Shown here: in pieces, positions 1 to 11,497 of the stretch
How positions within the stretch are numbered: the stretch's first letter is position 1
How the letters are laid out: each line of letters begins with the position of its first letter
From: Sclerurus mexicanus
Taxonomy: Eukaryota > Chordata > Aves > Passeriformes > Furnariidae
Reading direction: 5' to 3'
DNA length: 64,000 bases
Assembly (NCBI GenBank): GCA_013396755.1
Contig: VWZF01000299.1
Span: 249,040-313,039 of the forward strand
Position numbers and translations under genes: made by a program
The notes under the pieces: generated by a model
Seen by the model: only the letters and a program-made list of their open reading frames with translations
Told to the model about the DNA's origin: nothing
Database searches by the model: none

Positions 1-1191
1 CAAACACTATCCCTTTACTTCCTTGTACTAGACTATAGGTAATTGCTTCTGAAACTATGCTCACCAGGATAATCACTTTGTCATTTAATTTAACCAACAG
101 ACAAATCTCACCTTTAAAATCCTATGTCCTAAATACATTCTGTCAGTGCTCCGAATGGAGCTACCTATGTTAAAATAAAATCCAATGTATCATCAGCTGC
201 AAAACCCAGAGCTAAGTACTGATTAGCACACAGTTCACACTCATGCCTGCTCCAATTTTAAGACAACTAAGAAATTGACGTAAAAGCTCCATAAAACCTA
301 TTGTCTTGAAACCTGCATTTTAGATAAGAAAGGAAGCTTCAACTTCGTAGAACCTGTCAAAAACTTTTGCAACATGCTATCTTAATATTCAACAATTCAC
401 CCCGTTAGAAGGAATATGAATTTAGATGGAATTCTGTCACTTCCTCCAGAATAATAATCCACTTTTCTAAAATGTCCTAGTCAGATTTTCTCTATATAAC
501 TAAGCCTGTACCTAATTTTCTTGCATGGCTGATTACAAACACGGAATCCATGACTTGGCATGTGCCATATTGTTACAGTCACGCACAGAAGAATTAAAAT
601 TGACACAGTATGACAGTTTTTGCATTTTTTGGTTAGAAGAAGTGGCTGCTAGAACATTAAATGAACACCTTAGCTAAAGTCTGGATTAAAAAAAAAATCA
701 GTATGTGTTTGGAATACATGAAATCAGTTCACCTGCGGCACACTGGCATTAGGGAGAAATGGGAAGGCAGCATGAAAATCACATTTTTCTAAAAACTAGT
801 TCTACTAACCTGGACTTCCCAGTGCTACCTGGGCCTTTCTCTGTCTGCAAGGGTGGTAACTAATTTGGAAATGGCTGCAACTCTCTGACTCTCAGTATTG
901 CTGAGGAGGGGCCTGTGCCTGAAGAGAAACTTGACGATCCATATCTGTCACTGTTGCTTTGCTTAATTGTGCATCAAAGACTTTACATATTACAAAACAG
1001 TTTCTCTATTTCACACATGTTTCTTTAGTGTCAAGGAAAGTAAAAGGAAAGATTGCTTCTCCGACAGCAAGGCTTTTCCAGGTTTTTCACTCAGAACATG
1101 CTCATGCTGGTGTGATGAGTGAAGTGCATTGGATTGCAGCAGGATGCTGAGCTAGCCAGTGTCCCCAGCAAACATCCCAAGACTTACTTAC
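1..1191 (-). other. PCBP3 intron (5' part), downstream of the KH2 exon
   Basis: This AT-rich sequence directly follows the GTAAGT donor. I looked for the next KH2 exon, expected to encode STGAQVQVAGD, and did not find it. No repeat or RNA gene was recognised. Confidence 0.8.
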
Positions 1192-1323
1192 CTCCCTGAT
1201 TTCTTTGATTTTGGAACCTCCTTTTCCTATAAGGGATCCACACTGACTTGCTGGGACGACAAGCCGCAGTGTTACAGGCGGTTTGCTTGTCACTGTGCTG
1301 TTTGTCATTGAAGCGTTTATGTC
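1192..1323 (-). CDS. PCBP3: PCBP3 exon, inter-KH linker and first half of KH2 (residues 85-128)
   Basis: There are 44 codons starting DINASMTNSTVTSKPPV and then VTLRLVVPASQCGSLIGKGG to SKIKEIRE. The first part is the short KH1-KH2 linker. The rest is the first strand and helix of KH2 with an intact GKGG (GXXG) loop. The acceptor is GATTACAG|GAC and the donor is GAG|GTAAGT, an ideal U1 site. The next residues expected in the family (STGAQVQV...) are not found in 1-1191, so that exon lies outside the window. An open frame that starts at the internal MTNST and runs through the donor is an artefact of reading into the intron. Confidence 0.95.
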
Positions 1324-4300
1324 CTGTAATCACAATGGCAGTGAGTATTAGCAGGGGATTTGTCATTCCTGGTAAGCACTGAAGGGCTCAGAGAAAATGC
1401 CCTGACTGTTCACGGAATCTTGGGGGGTGCGCAACCAGTCACAATTTGTTTGGGGGTAGGTAAAGCCACTGGCCCTGCTTGTGATACACCATAAGCATGA
1501 ATTGCATAAATGGCTTGTGCCAGAGGAACCCTTCAGCTGTTTGGCATTGCAGGGCCATGCTGCAGGACCAGAGAGCAGGACTGGGAGGAGGAGGTGGTAT
1601 CTGTCATTAACACAGTCAAAACAGTTGGAAAAGGCCAAGAGGCTTTTGTGTTCACAGGCTTCCAAGTCCTGTTCTGGTCTCTTTTTCACCACCTCAATCA
1701 GAACATTTATCCTACATGGTATGTCTTTACATTTCACACTATTTCTTCTCAGATTTGATACAAAGGAAAAAGGTTAAAAAAGGGAATGACAATGAAACTG
1801 TGAATAATCTGAAGCAGAGAAAATCAGGTTAGTTTGATAAATATTTTGCTGACTCCTAGATTTAATTTCTTTTTCATAGCAGATTCATAAGCATTTGTAG
1901 TGCTACCCAATTTCAAAATGTTTCCATCATGGCTATGTAACCAGAATACAAAGAGCTCAGCAGAACAGCAATTGCCTCTATCCAGGTAATGCAACATATA
2001 TCTGTGTATCTCATTATCCAATGAGACGACACTATATGTTCTCAAGAGCATCTCAATACACTACTTGCTGCAAGGTTTAAATTGCTTTAAACATATTTTG
2101 TTTGCTCAAAATCTTCTAGGCAGGACAAAACAATCCCTCTAAAGGCTTCATCACAGAGGAAAAGATAAAGCTTATCTTCCCACTGATTGATGGGAAGCTG
2201 TTAAGGGAACTTAGGATCACAGAAATAAAAAGCTACAAGCTGCACGGCACCTGTCCAACAACTCATAAGAATCTGAATGTGTTTTGGTAACAGTACCGAT
2301 GAGTTGGAAAGACTGTTTCATCCATCTGTGAGGTGGCATGGCACAACTATTATAACCTTCACAAAAATGTTACCCAAAAGATTAGGACAGGAATGAGAAA
2401 ACATGCTTTTTGTATTCATTTAACTAATTTATGATGCAACAAGAGTTCCAGCAGGCAGAACTGAAATGATTCCCTACATTCTCACTTATCAATACTATCA
2501 GTTGTTTAAAAAAAAAAAAGGTGCCTATACTGTGCAATTAGGACCCCAAATTAAAAAAACACCCAACAAACTAGTTAGTACTTCAAGCAACTGTGCACAT
2601 CTCACTGAACTGGTGTGGTAGCCCAGTATCACCAGCACTGATCTCTACTATCTCCCCAGTTCTGATGGCAGCATTCTTCTGTCTAAGAAATGGCTTGGTA
2701 TGACCTTGCTTAGCTTAAAAAAGAAGAAAAAAATCTTGCAGGGAATGCACTGACGCATGTGACAAGACAGCTACCAAAACATTCGTCTGCCAGCCAGAAG
2801 TAACTCACATTTTGTTTAGTGCCTGTGTCAGTGAGAGAATGCATTCCAAAATAAAGTGAGAGGGATAACAGAATTTTGCAGCACCCATGTATCTGAATTA
2901 AAGGCCAAGTCATGCCAATTTTTCAGCTGGAATATGCCATCTCACTATATCATGTTTGTGTCGAGTGCAGGCACATGATCATCCAGATGTAGGTAAATAA
3001 TCTTCTTCAGCCACACAGCATGACCCTGATAATGTCTCCTACTTCCACATCATGTGTTGCCTGGCCTCAAAGCCTTCTGTACTTGCTGCTTTCAAAATCA
3101 CTTTGCCAAAACTGAAAACAACTACTCTATTTTCTCCTCGTTGTTTAAAAAGAGCAAAATCTAAAACACCATTCAGCAGCATGGAGTGCATAAAGGAGTT
3201 ATTCCAGCTTCAAAACATGACAAAAGAGAAATGATCAGAAAAAAATCCCCTTCTGAACGGAAGGCTCCCAAGTAGGGGTCTTTCTGTGGCACTGCATCCA
3301 TTTTCTCAGGGCTCTGTCAGACACTAGAGCTGGACCTTGCATGGCTTCTGCCTGCTTGGTGGGCTGCTCCTCAGCCAGGGCAGGCTGACTGGGAGCCTGG
3401 AAGTGCTGGGAGCTCCAGTCCAGCTCTACCTGCTGATTATTTCATTCCAGTGCTTAACTACCATGTGCTTCCAGTGGATTATATGCTTACAAGCAAAGCT
3501 AGAGCTGCTCCGCTCACCAGTGAAGTTACAGCTGCATTTCTCAGGTCTCAGCCTCCAGTCCAGAAATGACTGCTCTAAAATGTCCTCTCTTGCAATTCCA
3601 GTGGTCTGCCTGTGTTAGTGCCACCTTTTTAACAACTCTTTTTTTTTTCCCTCTGCAGTGAATACTTTAGTTATTTATGTAATTACTACCTAGCGTGTAA
3701 ATTCATCATAAGACTGCAAGAAAACCAACTTTTATTAGGAAGGTTGTCAAAATAGAGTAATATAAGGCTGCAGAGCAACCACAATGAGAACACAATCTTT
3801 ATTTTTTTTCTATCTGACACATTTTGAGATTTTTACTAGGAGCAGAAATGCATTCCAAGACTTCCATGTCTTCCTAGGCCTGCTTATCCCCAGGTATAGA
3901 GTTGTAGGGTTGAAATTAAGGGTTCAAGGGCTTCATGTCAAAATGCATCATGTGGGCATGCACAACAAATACCAAAAAAATCCCTCAAAGCAGCAGTCTC
4001 ACACATGCATCTTTTTTTCTCTGTTTGAATGTAGCTGTAATAGCCAGAGATGGACTGATCTTTTTAAAATGGCTGAAGACATCTCCAACAAAAAGATATG
4101 CATGAAAAATAGCATTTGGTAACTAGCTTATTTGTAATTCCTGAAACAGTACTTTATTTTGCCTCCAGAGAGTCACAGTTACCTCATTTTATTGACAGGA
4201 AAATTTATAGGAAACCTAAGAGATTATATGAGACATATTTCTTTACTGTTGTTCTTTTAAATATACCACAAACCAATTATATTAAAACCAAATACAGATA

Positions 4301-6750
4301 TTTCAGAACATATAATGGCAGTATTTGATTTGCAGTGAGTGCCAATACTCCTTTGCTAATACTCACATTAAGAGTCCAGACTACCCTCTAAAATCTGCAA
4401 GTGCAAATATGCATAAAATCTATCCAGATGCCTGAATTTCAAATTTCTTTTCCTCTTGCTAGCTACAGCACTTTCAAAGACTTACATTGTGGTGGGCTGG
4501 GGATGTGATGCTGTGCAGTGTTTGATGTTTTTTATGAAAAATGCAGCATTATTTCCACTGGGTACTCATTTTGGTGGGAACTGGCACGGATTATCTGTGT
4601 TAATGACTCCCTCAGCATTTTTCAGGATAAGACCCTACGCAGAACACGTTTTTCATGTAGAGAGCAGAGAGACTGCTCTCTCTAGGACTCTGTGGCCTGG
4701 AGGGTATGGAACTGTACACAAAGCTACCTCTTAAGCCAAGGGAAACAGGGATTGACTCAAGATGGGTAGGAGATAAAAGATGAGAAAGACATGACAACAG
4801 GTGGTATTAAAATTGAGTTAAACAGAATTACTTGTATGGTTCTGCAGGATTCAACCTCAAAATCATTATTATTGCATTAATAACAGGCAAGAAAAAATAA
4901 TTTAGCATTCTTATAAAATGCACCATATCACAAAACCAAGATATTTTATCAACATGTTGAAAGATTGGAGTATCACACAGGAAGATTTGAAAAATCATAA
5001 AGGATTGAAGAAATATAAATGGGATTAACATTTGCAGTATATAAAAAAAGGTCATTTGTCTGGGGGCTGACAAGAATGTTTGCCAAGATTGAAGAGGTGA
5101 AAACACCTGAGCAGGAGCTGAGGATACTCATCAGGCATTGCATGGCTGCATGCAAAACATCATGCTAGGAGGAGGTAAGGCATTTCCAGCAGTGGTAGGG
5201 ACATGCCAGCATGATAACTAGGACAGGGGACTGTTAGTGCCATTAAATAAGCCTCTGTGGAACTTCATTTGCAACCTGTCCACAATTAACATACACATTT
5301 AACACAAACTGTAACTGGAAAAAGGCAGAGTGGGACTACTAGAGTCACAAAAGGGGTGGGGAACGCATCCTCCGAAAGACTGTGTTTGGATCACTTACTC
5401 TGGCAAAAAGCAAGGGTGTGAGGGGATAAACCAGTTTCTAAAAATACCTCTAGGTGGGAAATCCTCAAGGATGCAAAGGCAGGAATTATTTAAACTAGTG
5501 GCCAGTGCTGGCACAGAAAGGAAGCTGCATAAACTGTTCATGAATAAATTCAGGTGAGGAGTGAAAAGGTGCCGAATTATGATCCTGAAGTTGTGGCTCC
5601 AGTATCAGGAAATAGAAAAAGTTCTAATTAGTTTTTGATCATGATGTGATTGCAAGTTGCAAGACATATGGCTTGTGCTAGAGGACAGCTACATCTGATG
5701 ACCTGTAAGCTCTCTTCTAGTCCTGTTGGCCTAAACATGAGCAACCACCATGGGTAAATAAAGGCACACAGTGTCATTTTTCATCAACGTCAACATCTCA
5801 CAGTGCTATGGAGAGATGTGGAGACTAACCTCACTGACTTGGAGAAATAAGTACTCTTAAGAAAGGGATTAACATTCCTCTAGTTAATCCTTTCTGGAGA
5901 GACACAGTCTCTTTCTTCTGCTGCAGGTGATTCAGTCCACCTGTCTGCAGGCTCTTCCTTCAGGAAAAGGTGAACTGCTTTCTGCAAGAGCATCTGTCTC
6001 TCCTCAAAGGTAGAGAGATGTCTGGACCAGTCATATGATTTTCACAAGTAGAGAGAATTAAATTCTCCCCAGAGGGACCAGGGTTCATGTTCTGCACTCT
6101 GTTGTCTTTTCTGTGAGGTTTTCCATTAAAGTGGTGACTATATGTAATTGTAGTTGGTCCATGAAACTGAAGGAGATCCCAGCACTTTAGGTACATATCT
6201 GCACAGAACAATTATTCTACAGTGAATTGAGTTCTTGCCTTACTTAGTCTTAGTGCCTTTATTTTAATTAATTTTAAAAGCCAAGCTTTAAATATGGTAA
6301 TTGGTAATCATATAGTTTGTTTTTAAAATAAAAATTTTCTAGTTAAATGAGTTATATATTCATTTTGACATATATAAAATTTACATCAATACCAACTGGG
6401 TTCATATAAAACAGAGTTAAAAGTTAGGCAATTATTCTTTTCAAATCAAACCCACAATGGGACTAGAATTTTTCCAAGACATTTTTTCTACCATTAGCAC
6501 ACATTACTAGAAGCAATTGCTGCTCCCTGAAGCCTCCAAAAAGCAAAAGAAATGATCAAACAGCTTGTAAATTGACCCATTATTTTTCTTCAGCATTGCT
6601 GCCAAGAGCATTTATAAAAATACAACCACTTTCATTGCTATTAAATAGAACATTAAACAAATCCTATTTAACATTAAAGCAAACATGAGAAAATTCAGTG
6701 TTTGTATTTCAACTTGAGAGAAAAAAAATTCTTGTACTTTATTTGCTTAC
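1324..6750 (-). other. PCBP3 intron, 5.4 kb
   Basis: This is the intron between the KH1 C-terminal exon and the KH2 exon. It holds an old CR1/L3-like fragment near 5478-5735 and a very AT-rich stretch at about 6240-6440. The small open frames on both strands lack recognisable domains, and I consider them chance. Nothing else could be assigned. Confidence 0.8.
5478..5735 (+). mobile_element. Ancient CR1/L3-like LINE 3' fragment
   Basis: The plus strand holds, in order, weak matches to the 3' region of older amniote CR1-type LINEs: an aggaattatttaaactagtg block, then aaactgttcatgaataaatt caggtgagg, and at the end gatgacctgtaagctctctt followed by ctagtcctg. The last block resembles the common CR1 ending in which a 'gatgacct' block precedes a 'cccttccagtcct' block. 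Internal parts are heavily eroded and no coding remains. The family name is inferred from memory of consensus sequences. It lies antisense to PCBP3 within its intron. Confidence 0.5.
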
Positions 6751-6867
6751 CTCTTCAAATTTTAGTGCAATCATAGAAAAAGCTTTAAAAATTGCATCTG
6801 TTGGGCCTGTTATTGTCACAATTCTCTCTGGACAAGTGCCTTCTGAAATATTGATTCGAGCACCACT
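6751..6867 (-). CDS. PCBP3: PCBP3 exon, C-terminal half of KH1 (residues 46-84)
   Basis: There are 39 codons from SGARINISEG through CPERIVTITGPTDAIFKAF to LKFEE. This is the remainder of the type I KH1 fold: the second and third beta strands and the C-terminal helix. The acceptor is TTTTGACAG|AGT and the donor is GAG|GTAAGC. Length and phase match the mammalian exon as I recall it. Compared with human PCBP3 from memory there are a few substitutions (T for N after SEG, S for A and L for Y near the end), with no stop or frameshift. The pattern is that of a functional exon under constraint. Confidence 0.94.
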
Positions 6868-9558
6868 CTGTCAAAAGGAACAAATATTTTTCAAAGTTAT
6901 ACTTCCCAGGAAGCAAACTAAGCAGGATTAGGAATATAGTTTGGGAAGGAATATCTTGAGACATCTAATTCCCTCCCCTACAACTGTAGCCCCAACATCA
7001 TATAATTTCAGCATAAACTGATCACATTCCAAAAATTCATCTAACTGCGGGAAGCCGGATTCTGTCAGAGTAAATACTTACACAGCCTTCTTTGCAGTAT
7101 GCAAATCGCACCTCTGCAACTCAAAGTTGCAAATGATTGCATAATCAAGTCTCTTCCCTCCCCTCTTGCAGGATTAACTTTAAGCAGGACTGGAGCTGCA
7201 GAATTTAAGACAAGGTGGTTGTCTCCAGGAAGCATCAACATCTCCCAGGAATGACGTACCTCTCTGGTTTGGAGCCTCTAAGGCAGTGCTTGACCTGTCT
7301 AGCTGGGGCACTGCTTTGCACTATGGAGAAAGCTCCTTATAGATGTGCCTCACAGGAAGGCAGTCCATTGACATGCACTGAACAACCCTTTAAAGGAGTA
7401 GTGGTAGGACAGGAAACAACAGCATTGTCTCCATAAGGCAAGGAGCCTGTTGGATGGAGTTAGAAAACTGTAAGCCTCGGAGACAAGCCAAGATGGCTCT
7501 CAGGTATGCTCAGTCCTCTTTATGCCACTGTGGCAGTGCAGAGAAAAACCCTAAACCAGGGGGTCTTATATATTTATATACATTTTACATATATTTTTAA
7601 GAGGATCTTGGTGTAGATAATGATCAACTCTAGCTCAGGTAAGACCCACTCTACCCATTCCCTGAGGTTTCAGGCATGGAAACATGTTAATGCAGCCTAA
7701 GCAAGCCACTGTAGCCTCAAATCATCCACAAGCAATGACCTCGGGGATCAGGACCGGAGTTAATGTGGCCGGTTGCCTTCAGGGTACCCGCACAGCACCT
7801 GATATGCTCTGTGTCCCAGCTCTTACTCCCATGCATGCTGCTTCTCTACAGCAACAGACTGTACTTCCCCGCTGACAGCACCCACACACAACAAGAAAAA
7901 AACAAAGCCCAACACTGATAGAAAAACCTTGCTGCCACAGACCTGGGCATAGAACTGAGCTTTCTGTACTTTAGACCTAGAGTTGTCTCTGAATTTCCCC
8001 AATGACAGAGCAAGACAGAGTTACATTTTATGCCATAAAGATGGCATGCAACAAGCCACATCTGTCAGGCAAGTCAGAATAAAGGTTGCATTTTACTTTT
8101 AAAGAAGTACTGGAGAAGGTAGTCATTTAAAGAGGGATAAAGTTATTCATCATGTGGAGACACAGCCTCTTTGTCCTGTGCTGATATAAAGATGCATATA
8201 ATTCCTTTAAAACACCCAAACAACTACACTGTCTTTTGACCACATGTATATGACAGTAGGTTTCCAAGACTGGAAGAACATTTGATGTTTAAAAGGACAA
8301 ACCAAGGATCCTAACTCTTCTCTACGATGTTTAACTCAGAAGTCAGGAGCACTCTCCAATAATGGCATCCCTTCTGTGCATGCATCCAAAGATATTTGCT
8401 CATGATCATGATTAATAATTAAACTAAAATGCATTTAATCAACTGGCAGGATTACCTAGTATACTGGAAACATTTTTTCTTACGTTTCTTTTAAGTCTTA
8501 GCAAATGTACTTATGTGTGAAACATGGGTGAAATCTCTTATCATCAAAAAGGAGCTCTGACAGTCAGCCTGACAATGAAATTCCTATTGTGTCTATTTAA
8601 AAATGGATGCCTGCAATTTTCTTTACTAAAATACTTTGACATTTTCCTGCCACAGACCTTCTATCAGTGTATAAAACAACAAAGCAGCTGACACAGTAAT
8701 GTACTGCAGCTTTACTAGAACCAAATTGACTTTTCTTGAGGCATCCTCTATACACTGCACTCCTAAACTTTTAAACAATAGGATTTAGTCTTTTGACTTA
8801 TACTTTTAACAGTACAGTATTTTCAAACAATCAAAATGACACAGATCTCCAGGTAGGATGAGCTGCCTTGCAGATTAGTATGGGTCTGTAACCTCCACCT
8901 GAGCACATTCCTCTAAAGACAGGGAAAGACACTCCTTTGTGGCAGGGAAAGAAGCCTGTGTACGCTGGGGAGACTGAGATTTGTGCAGTGCCCTGTTAAT
9001 AATTTTGTGTCTACAACGTTTTTAGGGGATAAGAATGGCAGGTGTGCAGGTCTAGCCTGCCCACACCCTACTCACAGCTGCAAAATGAGGAAAAGTCAAG
9101 ACATAGCAAATGGATGCTTTGGCTTGCACAAGCCTGGCTCCAGCTCTGCAAAGTTGTGTCTATCTTCAAAATTGATGCGCATTAATCTAATGCTTGCTAT
9201 CAGATTTTTGGAAACTCTCTAGGAGGCGGCCAAGCCGCATGCAGGGCCGATGTTGGTATGTTAACATAAGATACAGTGGGTTTGATGAACAGAGTCATGC
9301 TGGTAAGCTGTTTCTAAGATAAGACAGAAGTAGGCATCTCGCTATGGGAATGGAAGACTCCAGACTGGTGCGGCAATAAGGAGGTTACATTAACAACCAT
9401 GTTTAATTTAGGCCAGCATATTTATACACCGCCGCTTGGCAAGAATGGTGATGTTAAATTAACTGCCCACTTGATGGCAGCATCGGGCTGCACATGCTGA
9501 GTTCCCCGTTCCCTGAGCTGGGAAAAAAGGCAAGTGAAGACATCAAGGCTTGTCTTAC
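6868..9558 (-). other. PCBP3 intron, 2.7 kb
   Basis: This is the intron between the 33-base microexon and the KH1 C-terminal exon. Its first ~400 bases in transcript order (about 9558-9165) keep many CpGs and carry three minus-strand GCATG motifs, described separately. The rest is ordinary AT-rich intron with no recognised element. Confidence 0.8.
9165..9545 (-). promoter_or_regulatory. Candidate intronic splicing regulatory region next to the microexons
   Basis: This block lies just downstream, in transcript sense, of the 33-base microexon. It contains ten CpG dinucleotides between 9178 and 9508, against a CpG-poor background. On the minus strand it contains one TGCATG (9243-9238) and two further GCATG sites (9300-9296 and 9497-9493), at about 62, 259 and 316 bases past the donor. 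(U)GCAUG is the known RBFOX motif, and sites downstream of an exon usually favour inclusion. The role is inferred; the motifs and CpG content are visible directly. Confidence 0.4.
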
Positions 9559-9591
9559 CTCCTCCCTCATCTTCTTCACTGTCTCACCTTT
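9559..9591 (-). CDS. PCBP3: PCBP3 33-base microexon (KH1, residues 35-45)
   Basis: This exon reads KGETVKKMREE, the second half of the KH1 GXXG loop and the following helix. The acceptor is TTTAACAG|AAA after a pyrimidine-rich stretch, and the donor is GAG|GTAAGA, a near-consensus site. It is separated from the 24-base exon by an intron of only 93 bases. Both microexons are multiples of three and in phase 0, so joint skipping would remove 19 residues in frame, including the RNA-binding loop. The flanking intron on the 3' side carries several GCATG motifs, described separately. Confidence 0.93.
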
Positions 9592-9684
9592 CTGTTAAAG
9601 AAACAGAAAAGAAAAAGGTTAGCCTGGGCTAAGAAAAAGGACCGCTATACAATATTTTGACATGAATATAAATAATTTTCTGAC
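9592..9684 (-). other. PCBP3 93-base mini-intron between the microexons
   Basis: This complete intron runs from GTCAGA to TTTAACAG, with a long T-rich tract before the acceptor. It is near the lower size limit for vertebrate introns. With a 24-base exon before it and a 33-base exon after it, the spliceosome is likely to define this pair through intron definition rather than exon definition. That last point is inference. Confidence 0.85.
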
Positions 9685-9708
9685 CTTTCCGATAATGCTT
9701 CCAACCTC
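9685..9708 (-). CDS. PCBP3: PCBP3 24-base microexon (KH1, residues 27-34)
   Basis: This exon reads EVGSIIGK, the strand-turn leading into the GXXG loop of KH1. The acceptor is a T-rich tract ending TTTCAG|GAG and the donor is AAG|GTCAGA. It is only 24 bases and so below any ORF-length cut-off. It is recognised because it fits exactly between LLMHGK of the upstream exon and KGETVKKMREE of the next one, keeping phase 0. The loop sequence G-K-K-G that contacts RNA is split: G and K are the last two residues here, and K and G begin the next exon. Splitting of this block into 24- and 33-base exons fits my recollection of PCBP paralogue structure. Confidence 0.92.
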
Positions 9709-10699
9709 CTGAAACAGAAAAAAAAGACACTGTGAATAATACAATTGGCTGTAGAAGAGCATTTGTGCTGTTTCTAAGCTATTTCGCTATCACTTATTTC
9801 AAACCTTCATTGTGAAGCATAGCCCCCTTCCACTGTTGCTGTATACAAATATGCCAGATCATATACAAAGGGGTAGACTAGAAATGCAGCTTTGCAGACA
9901 ACTGACTGTGCAAGAAAAACACCTTTAACAGAAACCAATCTTGTGGTTACAGATCAATCCTGCTACTACAAACACATTCTCTATCAGGGAATGAAAAGTT
10001 AAGAAATAACTGAACCACACAATCTACTAGAGAAAATGAGGTGTAATACAAGCGTCAAAATAATTGCTGGTTTCTGCAAGGGCAGGCATTTACCCCCTTT
10101 ACACCATGTAATAGGTAGAGCTGAATTTCCATGCTACCAAGTGTTATTGTGTAAACACCTGGTGGCCTGTCTTAATCTCCCTATTAAGCACTTACAGAAC
10201 AATAACGGCTAATCACTTTTTAGGGATTTGGGAATTGCTACTAGGCTCCCACAATTTTCTACGAAGGGAAAGAAAATACTGAGAAACGTGGCTGTGAACA
10301 TACAATAGGAGAACTGTGCGGCAGTTCTGGCAACATCCCAAGCATTAAAAGCTCCACGAATTAAACCAACAGGTAGCAAAAATGAAACTATTAACTCTAA
10401 AAGGAATAGTCTGGACAGTTACGTAAGTGGGTTTCATCCTAAAGAACAGTCCAAACTGTAAGATTTTAGCAATCATCTTCCATTGCTCTATCCAATGTTG
10501 GACTAGGGATAAAGTGGTACTAAATTCACTGCAGTAGAGAACTACCTGCAGTGACCTTAATAGTTATTTTTCACCAGTTGTTCACAAGCTCATGCCATGC
10601 AACGGTTTGTGCTTGCAACTTGTCACACCTGTCTCACAAGATGTAAGGACTTCAGTCAGAAGTTACCTATCTCAATGAAGAACTTTGGCATGTGGTTCC

Positions 10700-11497
10700 T
10701 TTGCGCTCTCTGCAAGTTTGCACAGAACACCAAACTTGGGGGAACAGTTAACACACTGCAGGACAAGGCTGCTATCTGGAGTCACCTAGACAGGCTGAAG
10801 AAATAGGCTGAGAGAAACGTCAGGGAGGAGAAAAAATTCTAAAGAAAAGTCCCATGTCCAGGATGGAAAAAGCTCATGCAGCAGGAGAAGCTGGGCAAAA
10901 ACTTGTTACCTCAAAACTGACTTTGCAGAAAAAGTCTCAGAGTACCAGTGTACAACTCTAACCTGAGTACATGAGTGCATCAGCAGTGCAGCCCTAATCA
11001 AACAAAGACTGGACTGTATTAGCAAGGAGTGTAGCCACAGCAGGCTGAGGCAAATGATTCTTGTCTTTCTGTGTTTGTGAGACCATGCCTAGAGGATTGT
11101 GTACTTCAGGCTCCTAGTACAAGACAGAAAAGGACATACTGAGGTGAATCCAAGGCAGGGCCACCAAGCTGGTCAGGGTACTGGACCACAGGACACATGA
11201 GGAGAGGCTGAGAGAACTGCATTTCTTCTTAAGAAGACTCAAGGGAGAAATCTCATTGTGATGCACAATAAGGAAAATATGCTACAACATCAAACTCCTA
11301 CTCAATATGAGGAAAAAATTTTTTACCTTGGGGATGTCTTTACCCAGAGAAAGTGTGGAATCCTCATCCTTGAAGGTGTCTGAACCCAGCTTGGGCAGGC
11401 CATAAGTAACCTGCTCCAATGGAAATCTGCTTGATTCAGGTCATCAGACTGGAGACCTTTGGGCTTCCCTTCCAACCTTCATGGGTCTGTGAGTCTT
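10700..11497 (+). mobile_element. Decayed CR1 LINE (end of ORF2 plus 3'UTR), 5'-truncated
   Basis: In plus frame, residues encoded near 10705-10800 read KFAQNTKLGGTVNTLQ and then AAIWSHLDRLKK. This matches the CR1 reverse transcriptase block that normally reads FADDTKLGG...DLDRLE. The catalytic FADD is FAQN here, so the copy is dead. Further on come the familiar CR1 blocks gggccaccaagctggtcagg, acatgaggagaggctgagag, atgaggaaaaaattttttac, then cccagagaaagtgtggaatc followed by ctcatccttgaaggtgtctg, and a final cttcccttccaaccttcatg. It is an incomplete, multiply mutated copy, antisense to PCBP3. The 5' edge is approximate. Confidence 0.88.

Noticed and set aside
1102..1308. Open frame starting MTNST and running past the KH2 exon donor
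   Set aside because: Its first part is the true KH2 exon. The tail after IRE is intron read-through beyond a GTAAGT donor.
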